Positions 44,147 through 53,570 of a stretch of 64,000 nt of DNA are shown piece after piece; position 1 is the first letter of the stretch; each line of letters begins with the position of its first letter. The translations under genes and the position numbers were made by a program. Under the pieces are notes generated by a model. That model was not told the DNA's origin and searched no databases. It was given only the letters and a program-made list of their open reading frames with translations. Origin of the DNA: Chryseobacterium sp. GVT01B (GTDB taxonomy: Bacteria > Bacteroidota > Bacteroidia > Flavobacteriales > Weeksellaceae); the NCBI RefSeq assembly GCF_019970045.1, contig NZ_JAHXYI010000004.1, positions 186,001 through 250,000 of the forward strand, given 5' to 3'.

Positions 44147-44890
44147 ATGAACATAGCCCAATATTTGGATTCAACCTACCTGAAAACACCGGAACAATCA
44201 GGTATTTCCCATGAAGAAACACTTCAAAAAGATAAAGAACTTGCGCAGGAAGCTATTGAGAATGGTATTTTTGCAGTAATGATTCGACCGGATTATGTAG
44301 CTGAGATAAGGAAATATATTCAGGAAAGAAATTCAAATGTTGCAGTAGGAACTGTAATAGGTTTTCACGAAGGAACGTATTCTGTTGAAGAGAAGCTTTC
44401 CGAAGCCTCAAAAGCAATAGAAGACGGTGCTGATGAATTGGATTTCGTTATTAATTATACAGCTTATCTGCAAGGAAATACAGAGCTGGTAAAAGATGAA
44501 TTTGTAAAATGTACAAGATTATCTCTTGAACATCATAAAATAGCAAAATGGATTATTGAAATTGCCGCTTTGACAGATGAACAGATTGCAGATCTTACCA
44601 GAAATATTTCTACCTGGGCAGAAGAGAATTTCTCTGAAAATGATTGGTCAAAAATTTTTGTTAAATCTTCAACAGGATTCTACAAAACTCCTGAAGGAAA
44701 ACCTAACGGAGCAACTTTTGAAGGAATAACAATTATGCTCAACAACGCAGGAAAGCTTCCTGTAAAAGCAGCAGGTGGTGTAAGAACCCCTGAGGATGCT
44801 GAGAAAATGATTAAGATGGGAGTGAAAAGAATAGGAACTTCTTCAGCTTTAGCACTGATTAAAAATGAATCTCCGTCAGAAGGATATTAA
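44147..44890 (+). CDS. deoC: Deoxyribose-phosphate aldolase
   Basis: This 247-aa class I aldolase splits 2-deoxyribose 5-phosphate into glyceraldehyde 3-phosphate and acetaldehyde. The Schiff-base Lys173 is in KIFVKSSTGF, the second active-site Lys207 in VKAAGGVR, and Asp99 in ELDFVINY. Cytosolic TIM barrel. It is 4 bases after the AsnC-type regulator. A bidirectional terminator follows. Confidence 0.96.
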   Translation: MNIAQYLDSTYLKTPEQSGISHEETLQKDKELAQEAIENGIFAVMIRPDYVAEIRKYIQERNSNVAVGTVIGFHEGTYSVEEKLSEASKAIEDGADELDFVINYTAYLQGNTELVKDEFVKCTRLSLEHHKIAKWIIEIAALTDEQIADLTRNISTWAEENFSENDWSKIFVKSSTGFYKTPEGKPNGATFEGITIMLNNAGKLPVKAAGGVRTPEDAEKMIKMGVKRIGTSSALALIKNESPSEGY

Positions 44891-44910
44891 TCTAAGGTTC
44901 AAAATAATAA

Positions 44911-44938
44911 AAAACCATCAGTTTTGCTGATGGTTTTT
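44911..44938. terminator. Bidirectional terminator between deoC and dusB
   Basis: Arms AAAACCATCAG (44911-44921) and CTGATGGTTTT (44927-44937), loop TTTTG, T-run after. Confidence 0.92.
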
Positions 44939-44942
44939 ACAT

Positions 44943-45938
44943 TTATATCTGTGCCTGATATTCTTCGTAGAACTGTTGGGTTTCTTTGATTAAGCTGTTC
45001 ATTTCTTCCAATGTGAAAACTTCCAGGAATTTTCTTCTGAAGTCCTTGAAGTGAGGGATTCCTCTGAAATAATTACTGTAGTGCTGTCTCATTTCCACCA
45101 GACCTAATCTCTCTCCTTTCCATTCAACGCTCCATTCCGCATGCTGGCGAACGGCCAATAAACGGTCTGATATTGTAGGGGCAGGTAAATGCTCTCCTGT
45201 TGTAAAGAAATGCTTGATTTCATTAAATATCCACGGATAGCCAATAGCAGCACGTCCGATCATAATACCGTCACATGCATACTTTTGTTTATATTCTAAT
45301 GCTTTTTCAGCAGAATCAATATCTCCGTTTCCAAAGATTGGGATCTCAATATTAGGGTTTTGTTTAATTCTGGAAATATGTTCCCAGTCTGCTTCACCCT
45401 TGTACATCTGGGCACGGGTTCTGGCATGTATAGTAAGAGCTTTGATTCCTGTTTCCTGCAGACGTTCTGCAACTTCATCAATATTAATGCACGTACTGTC
45501 CCATCCTAAACGGGTTTTTACCGTTACAGGCAGATGAGTGGAACTTACAACAGCTTTTGTAAGACGAACCATCAGGTCAATATCTTTCAAAACGCCTGCT
45601 CCCGCTCCCTTGCAGACAACTTTTTTTACAGGGCATCCAAAATTGATATCTACCAGATCCGGATTTACTGTTTCAACAATTCTTGCGGACATGGCCATAG
45701 CTTCTTCGTCTCCACCAAAGATCTGTATGCCCACTGGTCTTTCATAATCGAAGATATCAAGCTTTTTACGGCTTTTGATAGCGTCACGAATCAACCCTTC
45801 AGAAGAAATAAATTCTGAATACATTAAGTCTGCACCATGCATCTTACACAAACGTCTGAACGGAGGATCACTTACGTCTTCCATCGGAGCCAGCAAAAGT
45901 GGAAATTCCGGCAGTTCTATGTTGCCTATTTTTATCAT
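44943..45938 (-). CDS. dusB: tRNA-dihydrouridine synthase DusB
   Basis: This 331-aa FMN enzyme reduces uridine to dihydrouridine in the tRNA D-loop. The N-terminus LAPMEDVSDPPFRRL and DINFGCPVKKVVCKGAGAG with the catalytic Cys are present. TVKTRLGWD, ALTIHARTRAQMYKG, and the FMN-phosphate loop GNGDI..GIMIGRAAIGYPWIF follow. The C-terminal helical domain is full length. Its -7 element abuts the ATG. Confidence 0.96.
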   Translation of the reverse strand: MIKIGNIELPEFPLLLAPMEDVSDPPFRRLCKMHGADLMYSEFISSEGLIRDAIKSRKKLDIFDYERPVGIQIFGGDEEAMAMSARIVETVNPDLVDINFGCPVKKVVCKGAGAGVLKDIDLMVRLTKAVVSSTHLPVTVKTRLGWDSTCINIDEVAERLQETGIKALTIHARTRAQMYKGEADWEHISRIKQNPNIEIPIFGNGDIDSAEKALEYKQKYACDGIMIGRAAIGYPWIFNEIKHFFTTGEHLPAPTISDRLLAVRQHAEWSVEWKGERLGLVEMRQHYSNYFRGIPHFKDFRRKFLEVFTLEEMNSLIKETQQFYEEYQAQI

Positions 45939-45942
45939 AGTG

Positions 45943-45969
45943 CAAATTTACGAAATTCTGAAAAAACAA
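45943..45969 (-). promoter_or_regulatory. dusB promoter, possibly leaderless
   Basis: On the minus strand TTG (45967-45969), 16 bases, then TAAATTTG (45943-45950). Only 4 bases separate its G from the ATG of dusB at 45938, so transcription should begin at or inside the initiation codon. Confidence 0.6.
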
Positions 45970-46135
45970 TATTTTACTATTTATAATGTGTTTTTGTTTT
46001 GCGTATTTTTGTTTATTTAAGGGATTTTATGATATTTTGTTTAATTTTTATTTAATTTATATGTTTGATTTTCAGTGTTTTTAATATTATGTTGAAAAAT
46101 ATTTCTTATATTTAATACTAATAAAAATTAATAAT

Positions 46136-48106
46136 ATGAGAAAAATTCTATTTTGCTTGATGGCAGTTTTTTCTGCATCAAATTTTTATTCACAAGTGAA
46201 TGTGTCTGCTACGGCAGGTACAGCTACAGGAACCTATACTACGTTAAAGGGAGCATTTGACGCTATTAATGCGGGAACACATCAGGGAGCAATTGCAATC
46301 AGTATCACAGCTAATACCACCGAAACGGCAACTGCCAGTCTGAACGCCAGTGGTGGTGCAACAAGTTACACTTCGGTTGCGATAAAACCCGCAGTGGGAG
46401 TTACGGCTACTATTTCAGGAGATGTTGCCAGTGCACCTTTAGTGAGAATACAGGGAAGTAATATTACTTTAGATGGAAGTAATGCTGCTTCTGGAACTAC
46501 AAGAGATCTTACCCTTACCAATACTTCTGTTACAGCACCTCAGGTACTTACATTTATTGCGGCTTCTGCTGCTGCTGCCAATACGAATATTACGGTTAAA
46601 AACCTGAATATAGTAAACGGTATCAATACCTCTTCTGCTTTTATAATGTATGATGGAGCTACAACTCCTACAGGGGGCTTCTTTAATAATGTGACGATCC
46701 AGAATAATTCTGTGAAGAAAGCCTACATAGGAATTTATTTATTTGCTGCAACAGCTGCAGGTAACGGAGGTAACACTCTGGTGACAGGAAATGATGTGAG
46801 TGCCTCCGGAACAGATGCTGTTCGTCTTTGTGGAATTTATGCACAGGGAGCAGACGGAGTAACAGTAAGTAATAATACAATTGGCAATTTTGAAACTACC
46901 AATGCTGAGATCAAGAGAGGAGTCTGGTTTGCAACTGCAACTGTAAATTCTTCCATTACTTCAAATACCATTACCAATCTGGGGTATACCGGAACAGGTG
47001 CCGGAGGTGCTTCCGGAATAACAGTAACTTCTGGTAATACGGGAGCTTCCGCAGCAGCCAATATTATTGTAAAAGGAAATACAATTTCTAATTTTAATTC
47101 CAGTGGAACGGGAACTCTGTTTGCCGGAATTTATGCTGGAGGCACATTAACGAATGGAATGACTATAACCAATAATAAAATCACGGGAATCAAAAATACC
47201 AATGTATCCGGATATGGAGCGCAGGGGATATATCTGTCAACAACAAGTCTTACCTCCAATACTTTAGTGGCCAACAATATTGTAAGTGGTGTAGCAGGTT
47301 ATGGCTATGCAACAACAGGCGGAGTAAATGACAACGGAAACGGAATAGTCATTGCCGCAGGAGGAGGGTATAAAGTATATTATAATACTGTTGTGATGGA
47401 TGTAAGCCAGACTGTTGCAGGAAGGCCATCTGCCTTAAACATTACGAGCGGAGTAACTGGCGCGGGAGGTATTGATGTGAGAAACAATCTTTTTGTCAAT
47501 ACCCAAACCCAGGCAGGAGATAGATATGCTATTTACGCCGGCGCAGCCAGCACGGTTTTTTCTACTATTAATTATAATAATTTTTATTCTTCAGGAACGA
47601 ATCTCGGGTATATCGGAGGAGCTGCAAAAGCTACCCTTGCTGATATCCAGGCAGGATTTGGAGGTAATGTAAATTCTTTGAATGTTCTGCCGGTATTTGT
47701 ATCAGCAACAGACTTCCATGTGTCTGGTACCGGAAATGCCGCTCTTGATAATAAAGGAACTCCGGTTGTTGAAGTGACATTGGATGCTGATGGTAATACA
47801 AGAAATGCTGTAACACCGGATCTCGGAAGTTTTGAATTTACAGCAACTGTATTGGCCGTAAATGAAGCAGCGAAAAAGAATACAGTCAATTTCTATCCAA
47901 ACCCGGTTGTAGATTACCTTTATATCAATAATGACAGCAGAATCAAAGATGTTGAAGTATATAATGTTTCAGGACAAAGAATCCTTAGTGAAACAATCAA
48001 CGCAGAAAAAGGCTCTGTAGATATGAAACGTGCTCCAGCAGGAATTTACATCTTAAAAGTAAATACCGAAAGAGGCTCACAATCACTTAAAGTTATTAAA
48101 AAATAA
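46136..48106 (+). CDS. T9SS-exported parallel beta-helix protein
   Basis: This 656-aa protein has a signal peptide (residues 1-20, LFCLMAVFSASNFYSQ). The middle (about 130-500) is rich in Asn/Thr/Gly with repeated NNxI, VxNNTI and ITNNKI turns, the pattern of right-handed parallel beta-helices found in polysaccharide lyases and adhesins. The last ~75 residues are a type A T9SS sorting domain (VNFYPNPVVDYLYI, VEVYNVSGQRIL, GIYILKV, SLKVIKK). It is therefore secreted or attached to the cell surface. No catalytic residues can be assigned. Confidence 0.92.
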   Translation: MRKILFCLMAVFSASNFYSQVNVSATAGTATGTYTTLKGAFDAINAGTHQGAIAISITANTTETATASLNASGGATSYTSVAIKPAVGVTATISGDVASAPLVRIQGSNITLDGSNAASGTTRDLTLTNTSVTAPQVLTFIAASAAAANTNITVKNLNIVNGINTSSAFIMYDGATTPTGGFFNNVTIQNNSVKKAYIGIYLFAATAAGNGGNTLVTGNDVSASGTDAVRLCGIYAQGADGVTVSNNTIGNFETTNAEIKRGVWFATATVNSSITSNTITNLGYTGTGAGGASGITVTSGNTGASAAANIIVKGNTISNFNSSGTGTLFAGIYAGGTLTNGMTITNNKITGIKNTNVSGYGAQGIYLSTTSLTSNTLVANNIVSGVAGYGYATTGGVNDNGNGIVIAAGGGYKVYYNTVVMDVSQTVAGRPSALNITSGVTGAGGIDVRNNLFVNTQTQAGDRYAIYAGAASTVFSTINYNNFYSSGTNLGYIGGAAKATLADIQAGFGGNVNSLNVLPVFVSATDFHVSGTGNAALDNKGTPVVEVTLDADGNTRNAVTPDLGSFEFTATVLAVNEAAKKNTVNFYPNPVVDYLYINNDSRIKDVEVYNVSGQRILSETINAEKGSVDMKRAPAGIYILKVNTERGSQSLKVIKK

Positions 48107-48127
48107 AAATTAACTAATAACCAATAT

Positions 48128-48160
48128 AAATCCCCAATAGTGATATTGGGGATTTTTTAT
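48128..48160. terminator. Terminator between the beta-helix gene and the 1075-aa OMP gene
   Basis: AAATCCCCAATA (48128-48139) and TATTGGGGATTT (48144-48155) pair perfectly; T-run after on the plus strand. Confidence 0.92.
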
Positions 48161-48182
48161 TGTAAATAAGGAACTGTCCAGC

Positions 48183-51100
48183 TTAGAAACTTGCCTTTAC
48201 CTGCATACTTCCGATATGAATGGTCCGGTCACCCGAATTTCTTCCTTCATAATTAAGATTCAGCTGGATAAATGAGTTGATTGCCTGCTGAATAAATACA
48301 CTCCATACCTGGTTTTTCCCCGGCTTCAAACCATCCAGCATCTGGTTTCCTACAATACTGAAATTGTTTCCGGTAAAATTGTTGCTGATGAATGAGAAAT
48401 TTCCACGGATCGATGTTTTTCTGCGCTCCCATTGGATAGTTCCTGTAACATCAAAAGCTTTTAGAAGTTCTTCACCATCCAATCTTTGTTTCTGACGGAA
48501 AGCAGAGGATAATTCAGCCTGTATAGCGTCTGTGAATTTATAAGTGGCCTTAGGCTTTGTTTCAAAATTATTAAGACGGTAATCCCTTGTTGCAAATAAC
48601 TGTGAGGAGTTTTGAATGTCATGAACAGAATTTTCCCAATCGACTCTGAATTCTTTATTGAACCAGTATCCGATATTCAGGAAATGAGAGGTTTGCTCAC
48701 GCTCTTCATTACTGAAATTGGCATTGATGAGGTTATCGTTTGTGATGAATCTGTAGTTACCATTCCAGCCTGATTTATCGGTAGGATTGAATTGTACAGA
48801 AGCCAGTATATTTTGATTTTTAAGAATCTGATCGCTGTTTTTTTCAAAAGGATTCAGCACAAGAACTTTATCCTTTTTATAGAATGAGTTTTGGGAATTC
48901 AATGAAATATTGAAATTCCAGCGCTTTAAAAATCCGTTTTCTGAGTTGAAAACGATTGCCGGATTGACAAATAATGCCAGCTGTAATTTATTTTTATTGG
49001 AAGGAATATACCTTACGGAATTGGTGTACACACGAATGTATTGGGCAAGATCGGAATATTCTGCAATTTCAAATTCGTCAAGCTGCTGTATGCCATCGCC
49101 GTTATAATCTGTCCATTTATATACACCCTGTCCATCCGTTACTTTAATGTACTGGAACTCTCGCTGTGCTTCCTGTCCGTTTCCAAGTTCGTAGAAAGCC
49201 TGAAGACGCATCCCGTTTCTGAAAAGCTGTTGATTGTATAGAATATTTCCAACGACGAAGTCATTATTTCGGGTAACGTCACCTTCCGCACCTGAGTAGA
49301 AAAATTTTCTGTAGTGGATTAAAGCATTTAACGTAGTTCTTTCCGTTTTGATGATCTGACTTTCTGCCATGAAACCTAAAATATTGTTCATGTTCTGAAG
49401 CCTGTTGTCACGTACAGAGTCATTATCTCTCATGTATACTTTTGCCAATAGCTTGGTTCTTGTACTGTCACCGATCTTTTTTTGCAAAAAGATTTCTTTC
49501 CAGCTGAAACTTGTGACATCCATAAGCTGGGTGTCATTGTATTTTTTCTCATTGTGTTCCATGCTTCCACCAATGGCCCAGCTTCCTTTTTTACCGGTAA
49601 ATTCAGTTGAAATTCCTCCACGGATAAATTTAGTATCCTGAAGAGTGGCATTAGTACTCAAATAAGATAAGTTCCCTTTGGTAAAGAGCTTTCCGGTGAT
49701 CCATCCGAAATCAAGGTCGTTTTTAAGTCCTTTATAAGAATCCTGTTCATTCAGATAATTGACACGGTAGTTTAAGGTAGACTTATTATTCCATTTGTTC
49801 AGGAAGCTGAAAATAAACCTGTTTTGGGTCTTCTTGTTAAATTCTTGCGTAAGGTTAAAATCTCTGGAGAATTCCACATCATTGATACGGTCAAGAATAT
49901 GAAATTGTCTGTCTATGTACTGGTATTCAAAGCTTGGAGTTCCCTTCCATGTGTTCTTCGTAAAGCTTTTATTTCCGAAAATACGCCACGCATAGCCCAT
50001 ATTCTGATCAGAATCCTTTGATGAAAATAAATTGACATCATAATTACTCAGGGAAATATCAGCTCCTATTTTTCCTTCATTCAATAAATATTCAGAATTC
50101 AGGGAATATACCTGTGATTTCTGAGGTGAAGGAAGCTTTCTTACCGCTCTGTAATCTCCGGCATTAGGACCAACATATTCAAAAACACGTCCGTTGTTGG
50201 TGGTCTGTGCTATTTTATAATCTCCCAGATTAGCCCCGAAATAAGTAAAAGAAACCTGGTAAAGTGTTAAGTTAGGATCAGTGGAAAACTCGTAGAAATT
50301 CCCGGCAGAGTTTAACTTGTATAAAATTTTATTCACATCATATTCGGTAACAACTCCTGATGGTGCATACATCAGATTAGGATCATTACCTGCTTCAGCA
50401 AGGATTTGTTCATCCTCTTTAGAGAGATTTAAAGAAAGAGGTGCGTTTTTATTGTCATTTTCCATGAACCAGTTGAGGCCCACTTTGAATTTTTCTCTCT
50501 GATGCTCAAGTTTTCCGGTAAATAAATATCTGGAATAATTTCTGTTGGCGTAGTTATAAGAAATCGTAATGAAATTCTGCTGGAAAATAGGGCGGAAACT
50601 GGTAAAAGTAACCTCACCTGTATTGTAATTAATGATATAATCCTGGTTTTCTCCTCGTTTCATTAAGATACCGTCAATGAAAACCTGCTCAGAACCTGAA
50701 ATCAATGTGATAAACTGTTCACCGTTTTTACCTGTCAGACGGTAAGGTCCCTGGTTACCTTCAACCCCCTGAAAACGAATTCTATGGAACTCACTTCGTG
50801 CAACACCGGCAGAAATATCAATCAATGTTTTGTTTTCCTTTCCAATTTCTGTCTGGAACTGAAGTCCCATACTTCTTCGCTGGTATTTCGCAAAATAATT
50901 TTTAGATTCTACAAGATCAAGGTGTCCGGCTCTGAGAATAGACTTTTCCTTGATGTTAAGCTGCATATAAATTTTATCAAATTCCTCCAAAGTCTGGGTA
51001 TAACCATCAGCCTGAATAGGAAGGTTATGATCTGAAATACTGGCTAAAATCGTCACATCTTTTGAAAGTCGTCCCGAAATCTGAAGATCCATAGAACTTT

Positions 51101-51410
51101 GTACAGATTGTCCCTGGTTGTTACCAAAAGTAATCCCACGGATGATAGAACCCTTTGAATTAAGCTCACCTAAGAATCTTTTTTTATCATTTTTTGCCAG
51201 GACAGCTTCATCAATAATGATCTTATTGTGTGTTCTTATGAAATCCAGAGTATCTTTTGCAAAGATGTCCTGTTCCAGTCGTGCAGCAAGAATACTATCC
51301 CTTTTAATGCTGTCTTCAGGCACGTTGGGGTTTTTCCATGAAAATACCTGAGCATTTCCTGAAAATATGCCTAAGAAGAATAAAACGAATAGGATAATGA
51401 AATTCCGCAA
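48183..51410 (-). CDS. Large outer-membrane protein of unknown function, 1075 aa
   Basis: A hydrophobic signal peptide (residues 1-20, NFIILFVLFFLGIFSGNAQ) begins at a TTG codon at 51410; an in-frame stop lies two codons upstream and no ATG precedes the signal, so TTG is the start. Residues about 80-260 contain beta strands with repeated ISGRL, LRAGHLDLVES and YRLTGKNGEQF. The rest is dominated by alternating aromatic strands (FKVGLNWFMEN, YRVNYLNEQ, IQLNLNYEGR) as in a large barrel, and it ends in a strand with final Phe (MQVKASF). I recognise the protein only as a conserved-looking flavobacterial type. Cell-envelope role inferred. Confidence 0.82.
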   Translation of the reverse strand: MRNFIILFVLFFLGIFSGNAQVFSWKNPNVPEDSIKRDSILAARLEQDIFAKDTLDFIRTHNKIIIDEAVLAKNDKKRFLGELNSKGSIIRGITFGNNQGQSVQSSMDLQISGRLSKDVTILASISDHNLPIQADGYTQTLEEFDKIYMQLNIKEKSILRAGHLDLVESKNYFAKYQRRSMGLQFQTEIGKENKTLIDISAGVARSEFHRIRFQGVEGNQGPYRLTGKNGEQFITLISGSEQVFIDGILMKRGENQDYIINYNTGEVTFTSFRPIFQQNFITISYNYANRNYSRYLFTGKLEHQREKFKVGLNWFMENDNKNAPLSLNLSKEDEQILAEAGNDPNLMYAPSGVVTEYDVNKILYKLNSAGNFYEFSTDPNLTLYQVSFTYFGANLGDYKIAQTTNNGRVFEYVGPNAGDYRAVRKLPSPQKSQVYSLNSEYLLNEGKIGADISLSNYDVNLFSSKDSDQNMGYAWRIFGNKSFTKNTWKGTPSFEYQYIDRQFHILDRINDVEFSRDFNLTQEFNKKTQNRFIFSFLNKWNNKSTLNYRVNYLNEQDSYKGLKNDLDFGWITGKLFTKGNLSYLSTNATLQDTKFIRGGISTEFTGKKGSWAIGGSMEHNEKKYNDTQLMDVTSFSWKEIFLQKKIGDSTRTKLLAKVYMRDNDSVRDNRLQNMNNILGFMAESQIIKTERTTLNALIHYRKFFYSGAEGDVTRNNDFVVGNILYNQQLFRNGMRLQAFYELGNGQEAQREFQYIKVTDGQGVYKWTDYNGDGIQQLDEFEIAEYSDLAQYIRVYTNSVRYIPSNKNKLQLALFVNPAIVFNSENGFLKRWNFNISLNSQNSFYKKDKVLVLNPFEKNSDQILKNQNILASVQFNPTDKSGWNGNYRFITNDNLINANFSNEEREQTSHFLNIGYWFNKEFRVDWENSVHDIQNSSQLFATRDYRLNNFETKPKATYKFTDAIQAELSSAFRQKQRLDGEELLKAFDVTGTIQWERRKTSIRGNFSFISNNFTGNNFSIVGNQMLDGLKPGKNQVWSVFIQQAINSFIQLNLNYEGRNSGDRTIHIGSMQVKASF

Positions 51411-51493
51411 CTTTTAAAAATAATTCGTAAAAATAATTAAAAAATGTTAACATTAAGGGGTCAACTATAATTAACAAAAACTTAACCTCTTTA

Positions 51494-51526
51494 TTGTCCC
51501 CCCAAAAGAAATAGAATGTAGTTTTG
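51494..51526 (+). promoter_or_regulatory. Promoter of the 289-aa secreted protein (TTG-N22-TAGTTTTG)
   Basis: TTG (51494-51496), 22 bases, TAGTTTTG (51519-51526); the leader to the ATG at 51567 is about 35 bases. Confidence 0.7.
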
Positions 51527-51566
51527 TTATCGAAAAGAAATTATTAACAACAAAAAAATTTAAATC

Positions 51567-52436
51567 ATGAAAAAATTTTATTCTCTTTTTGCAACAGTGA
51601 TGATGGGTGCAGTTGCCTTTGCACAAACAACTTACCTTTGGGATGGTAGTTCTGTAAATCCTATTTCAGGTACAAATGCAAATATTTCAAGTGTAGCATT
51701 TGCAGCAACTCAGGGAAATAATAATGGTACTACTAACTTAATTACTACTACATCAGTATCTAGTGGTTATACAGGAGCAAGCGGGTCCAGTAATTTTGGT
51801 GCTGCGGCTTTTAAAGATGCTCTTTCTACTGCTGCAAGTACTTATTTTAGTGTAACTGTTACTCCGGTTGCTGGTAATAAGGTAACTTTAAATTCTTTAA
51901 ATTTAGGATCAAGAGGAACATCTACAGGACCTGGAAAGATTACAGTATATTCCAGCATTGATAATTATGCTACTGCAATAGGAACTGTAAATGTGAATAA
52001 CAATAGTACATGGACGTTGAATAGCATCACTTTTGCAGGTGCAAATTTAGTAGGAGCAGAATCAGCTCCGGTTACCTTAAGAATCTATGGAAGTGACAGT
52101 CCTGGTACAGGAACTCCTTCTCTTGGTACTGCTAACTGGAGAATAGATGATATTTCTTTAGTTGTTACTTCGTCTACTGCTTCTCTGGCTGTTATTGATG
52201 CTAAAAATACAAAATCAGGGAACTTCGTAAAGAATTCTTTTGTTAAAAGCGATGAGATTGTTTTCGGATCTGATGTAAAAGACGTGAAAGTTTTCAACAT
52301 GTCCGGACAGCTTGTAAAAGAAGGTTCTGTGAAACAAAACGGAACTGTTAATATTGCTGAACTGGCAAAAGGAAACTATATCATAACAGGTACAGTAAAC
52401 AACCAACCGGTTTCTCAAAAAGTTCTTAAAGACTAA
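51567..52436 (+). CDS. Secreted protein with T9SS-like C-terminal domain, 289 aa
   Basis: Signal peptide residues 1-19 (LFATVMMGAVAFAQ). The mature domain (about 20-200) is a beta-sandwich, Ser/Thr/Gly-rich, with NLGSRGTSTGPGKITVYSSIDNYAT and RIDDISLVV, reminiscent of jelly-roll domains in Bacteroidota secreted proteins. The last ~75 residues (IVFGSDVKDVKVFNMSGQLV ... PVSQKVLKD) resemble T9SS sorting domains but lack the usual YPNP start. The protein at 52590 has a close copy of this tail. Confidence 0.87.
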   Translation: MKKFYSLFATVMMGAVAFAQTTYLWDGSSVNPISGTNANISSVAFAATQGNNNGTTNLITTTSVSSGYTGASGSSNFGAAAFKDALSTAASTYFSVTVTPVAGNKVTLNSLNLGSRGTSTGPGKITVYSSIDNYATAIGTVNVNNNSTWTLNSITFAGANLVGAESAPVTLRIYGSDSPGTGTPSLGTANWRIDDISLVVTSSTASLAVIDAKNTKSGNFVKNSFVKSDEIVFGSDVKDVKVFNMSGQLVKEGSVKQNGTVNIAELAKGNYIITGTVNNQPVSQKVLKD

Positions 52437-52455
52437 TCTCCTGAGATAAAAATAC

Positions 52456-52488
52456 AAACAGCCGTTTCATTGAAGCGGCTGTTTTTTT
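52456..52488 (+). terminator. Terminator of the 289-aa secreted protein gene
   Basis: AAACAGCCG (52456-52464) and CGGCTGTTT (52476-52484) stem with T-run. Confidence 0.92.
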
Positions 52489-52589
52489 ATGCAACTATTT
52501 ACTGATGTTTAGATTTTTGTATACTGTTTATTTCTTAATTTGGTGGTATTGTTTTTGATGTTTTTATTACAAATCCATTTCTAAAAATT

Positions 52590-53405
52590 ATGACGATGAA
52601 AAAAATCTTTACTCTTGTCGGGCTTGTATCATTAACTGCCTTTGCAAATGCTCAGATTGTAATTAATGAGATTTATGGCGGAAATGCAAATTCAGGTGCC
52701 GTATTGAAAAATAATTATATTGTGCTCAAAAACATCGGAACGAATTTGGTTTCTTTGACTGGCGCCAGTATACAATATGCTCCAGCGATAGGAGCTTTTA
52801 CTGAATATCATACGCTGCCGGATTTTACTTTAGGCCCTGAAGAAACCTATTTGATTCAGGAATCAGCCATTGATGGTGGTGTTGAGAATTTACCGACCCC
52901 TGATTTTATTGCAACTACTATTGTCAGTTTTGATGGAACACTCAACAAATCTTCCGGATTGAGAATTTCCAGTGTGTCTGGAAAAGTTGCTTTAGCTGGA
53001 AATATAGTTCAGGTTACCGGACCATCGGCATCTAATGTCCTGGATTTTGTAGGATATGGGTCAAATGCAGATCAGTTTAAAGGAGATGGGCCAGCTCCTT
53101 CTCCCACTACAACCACAGCTATAAAAAGAACATTAGTAGACAGTAATGATAATGGGGCTGACTTTTCCCTGGAAGGCAGTGTGAAGTCCGGTTTTGTGCA
53201 GAATCCTTTTATAAAGGATAGTAAAATTGTCTTCGGAACTGAAGTGAAAGATGTAAAAATCTACGATACCTACAGACAGATTGTAAAAAAATCACCTACA
53301 AAATTAGCATCAACTCTTGATATTGCCGAGCTTCCCAAAGGAACTTATATTGTGACAGGAACCATTAACAATATTCCGATCTCACAGAAAATTATAAAAG
53401 ATTAG
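52590..53405 (+). CDS. Secreted lamin-tail-domain protein with T9SS-like tail, 271 aa
   Basis: Signal peptide about residues 1-22 (LTAFANAQ). The mature part (23-190) is a lamin-tail (LTD) domain: IVINEIYGGNANSG, NNYIVLKNIGTNLVSLTGASIQY, TLPDFTLGPEETYLIQ, and VLDFVGYGSNADQFKGDGPA. Such domains occur in secreted nucleases and surface proteins. The C-terminal ~70 residues (IVFGTEVKDVKIYDTYRQIV ... PISQKIIKD) are closely related to the tail of the preceding gene product, so the two share a secretion or anchoring signal. Two ATGs (52590, 52596) are possible starts. Confidence 0.9.
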   Translation: MTMKKIFTLVGLVSLTAFANAQIVINEIYGGNANSGAVLKNNYIVLKNIGTNLVSLTGASIQYAPAIGAFTEYHTLPDFTLGPEETYLIQESAIDGGVENLPTPDFIATTIVSFDGTLNKSSGLRISSVSGKVALAGNIVQVTGPSASNVLDFVGYGSNADQFKGDGPAPSPTTTTAIKRTLVDSNDNGADFSLEGSVKSGFVQNPFIKDSKIVFGTEVKDVKIYDTYRQIVKKSPTKLASTLDIAELPKGTYIVTGTINNIPISQKIIKD

Positions 53406-53450
53406 TTTTAATAAAAAGAGTTTATTTTCAAAGTTAGGTAATTGGACTTT

Positions 53451-53530
53451 GTCATTCTGAACGGAATGCAATGTAGTGAAGAATCTCATATGCTTGGCTA
53501 TTCATAAGATTCTTCCTTCGTCAGAATGAC
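53451..53530. repeat. TCATTCTGA inverted repeat, long copy
   Basis: Outer arms GTCATTCTGA (53451-53460) and TCAGAATGAC (53521-53530) and inner arms GAAGAATCT (53479-53487) and AGATTCTTC (53508-53516) form an ~80-bp hairpin between convergent genes. The arms match the short copy at 20953-20985. It may also end transcription. Confidence 0.88.
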
Positions 53531-53570
53531 ACTTTTGAGGTCTTTTTTTCTTTTTTTGTTATCCGAAGGC

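Noticed and set aside
46600..47600. Repeated AAT/ACC/GGA-rich pattern in the beta-helix gene as a CRISPR-like or tandem DNA repeat.
   Set aside because: The periodicity is at protein level (beta-helix turns) and the DNA copies are not identical or evenly spaced.
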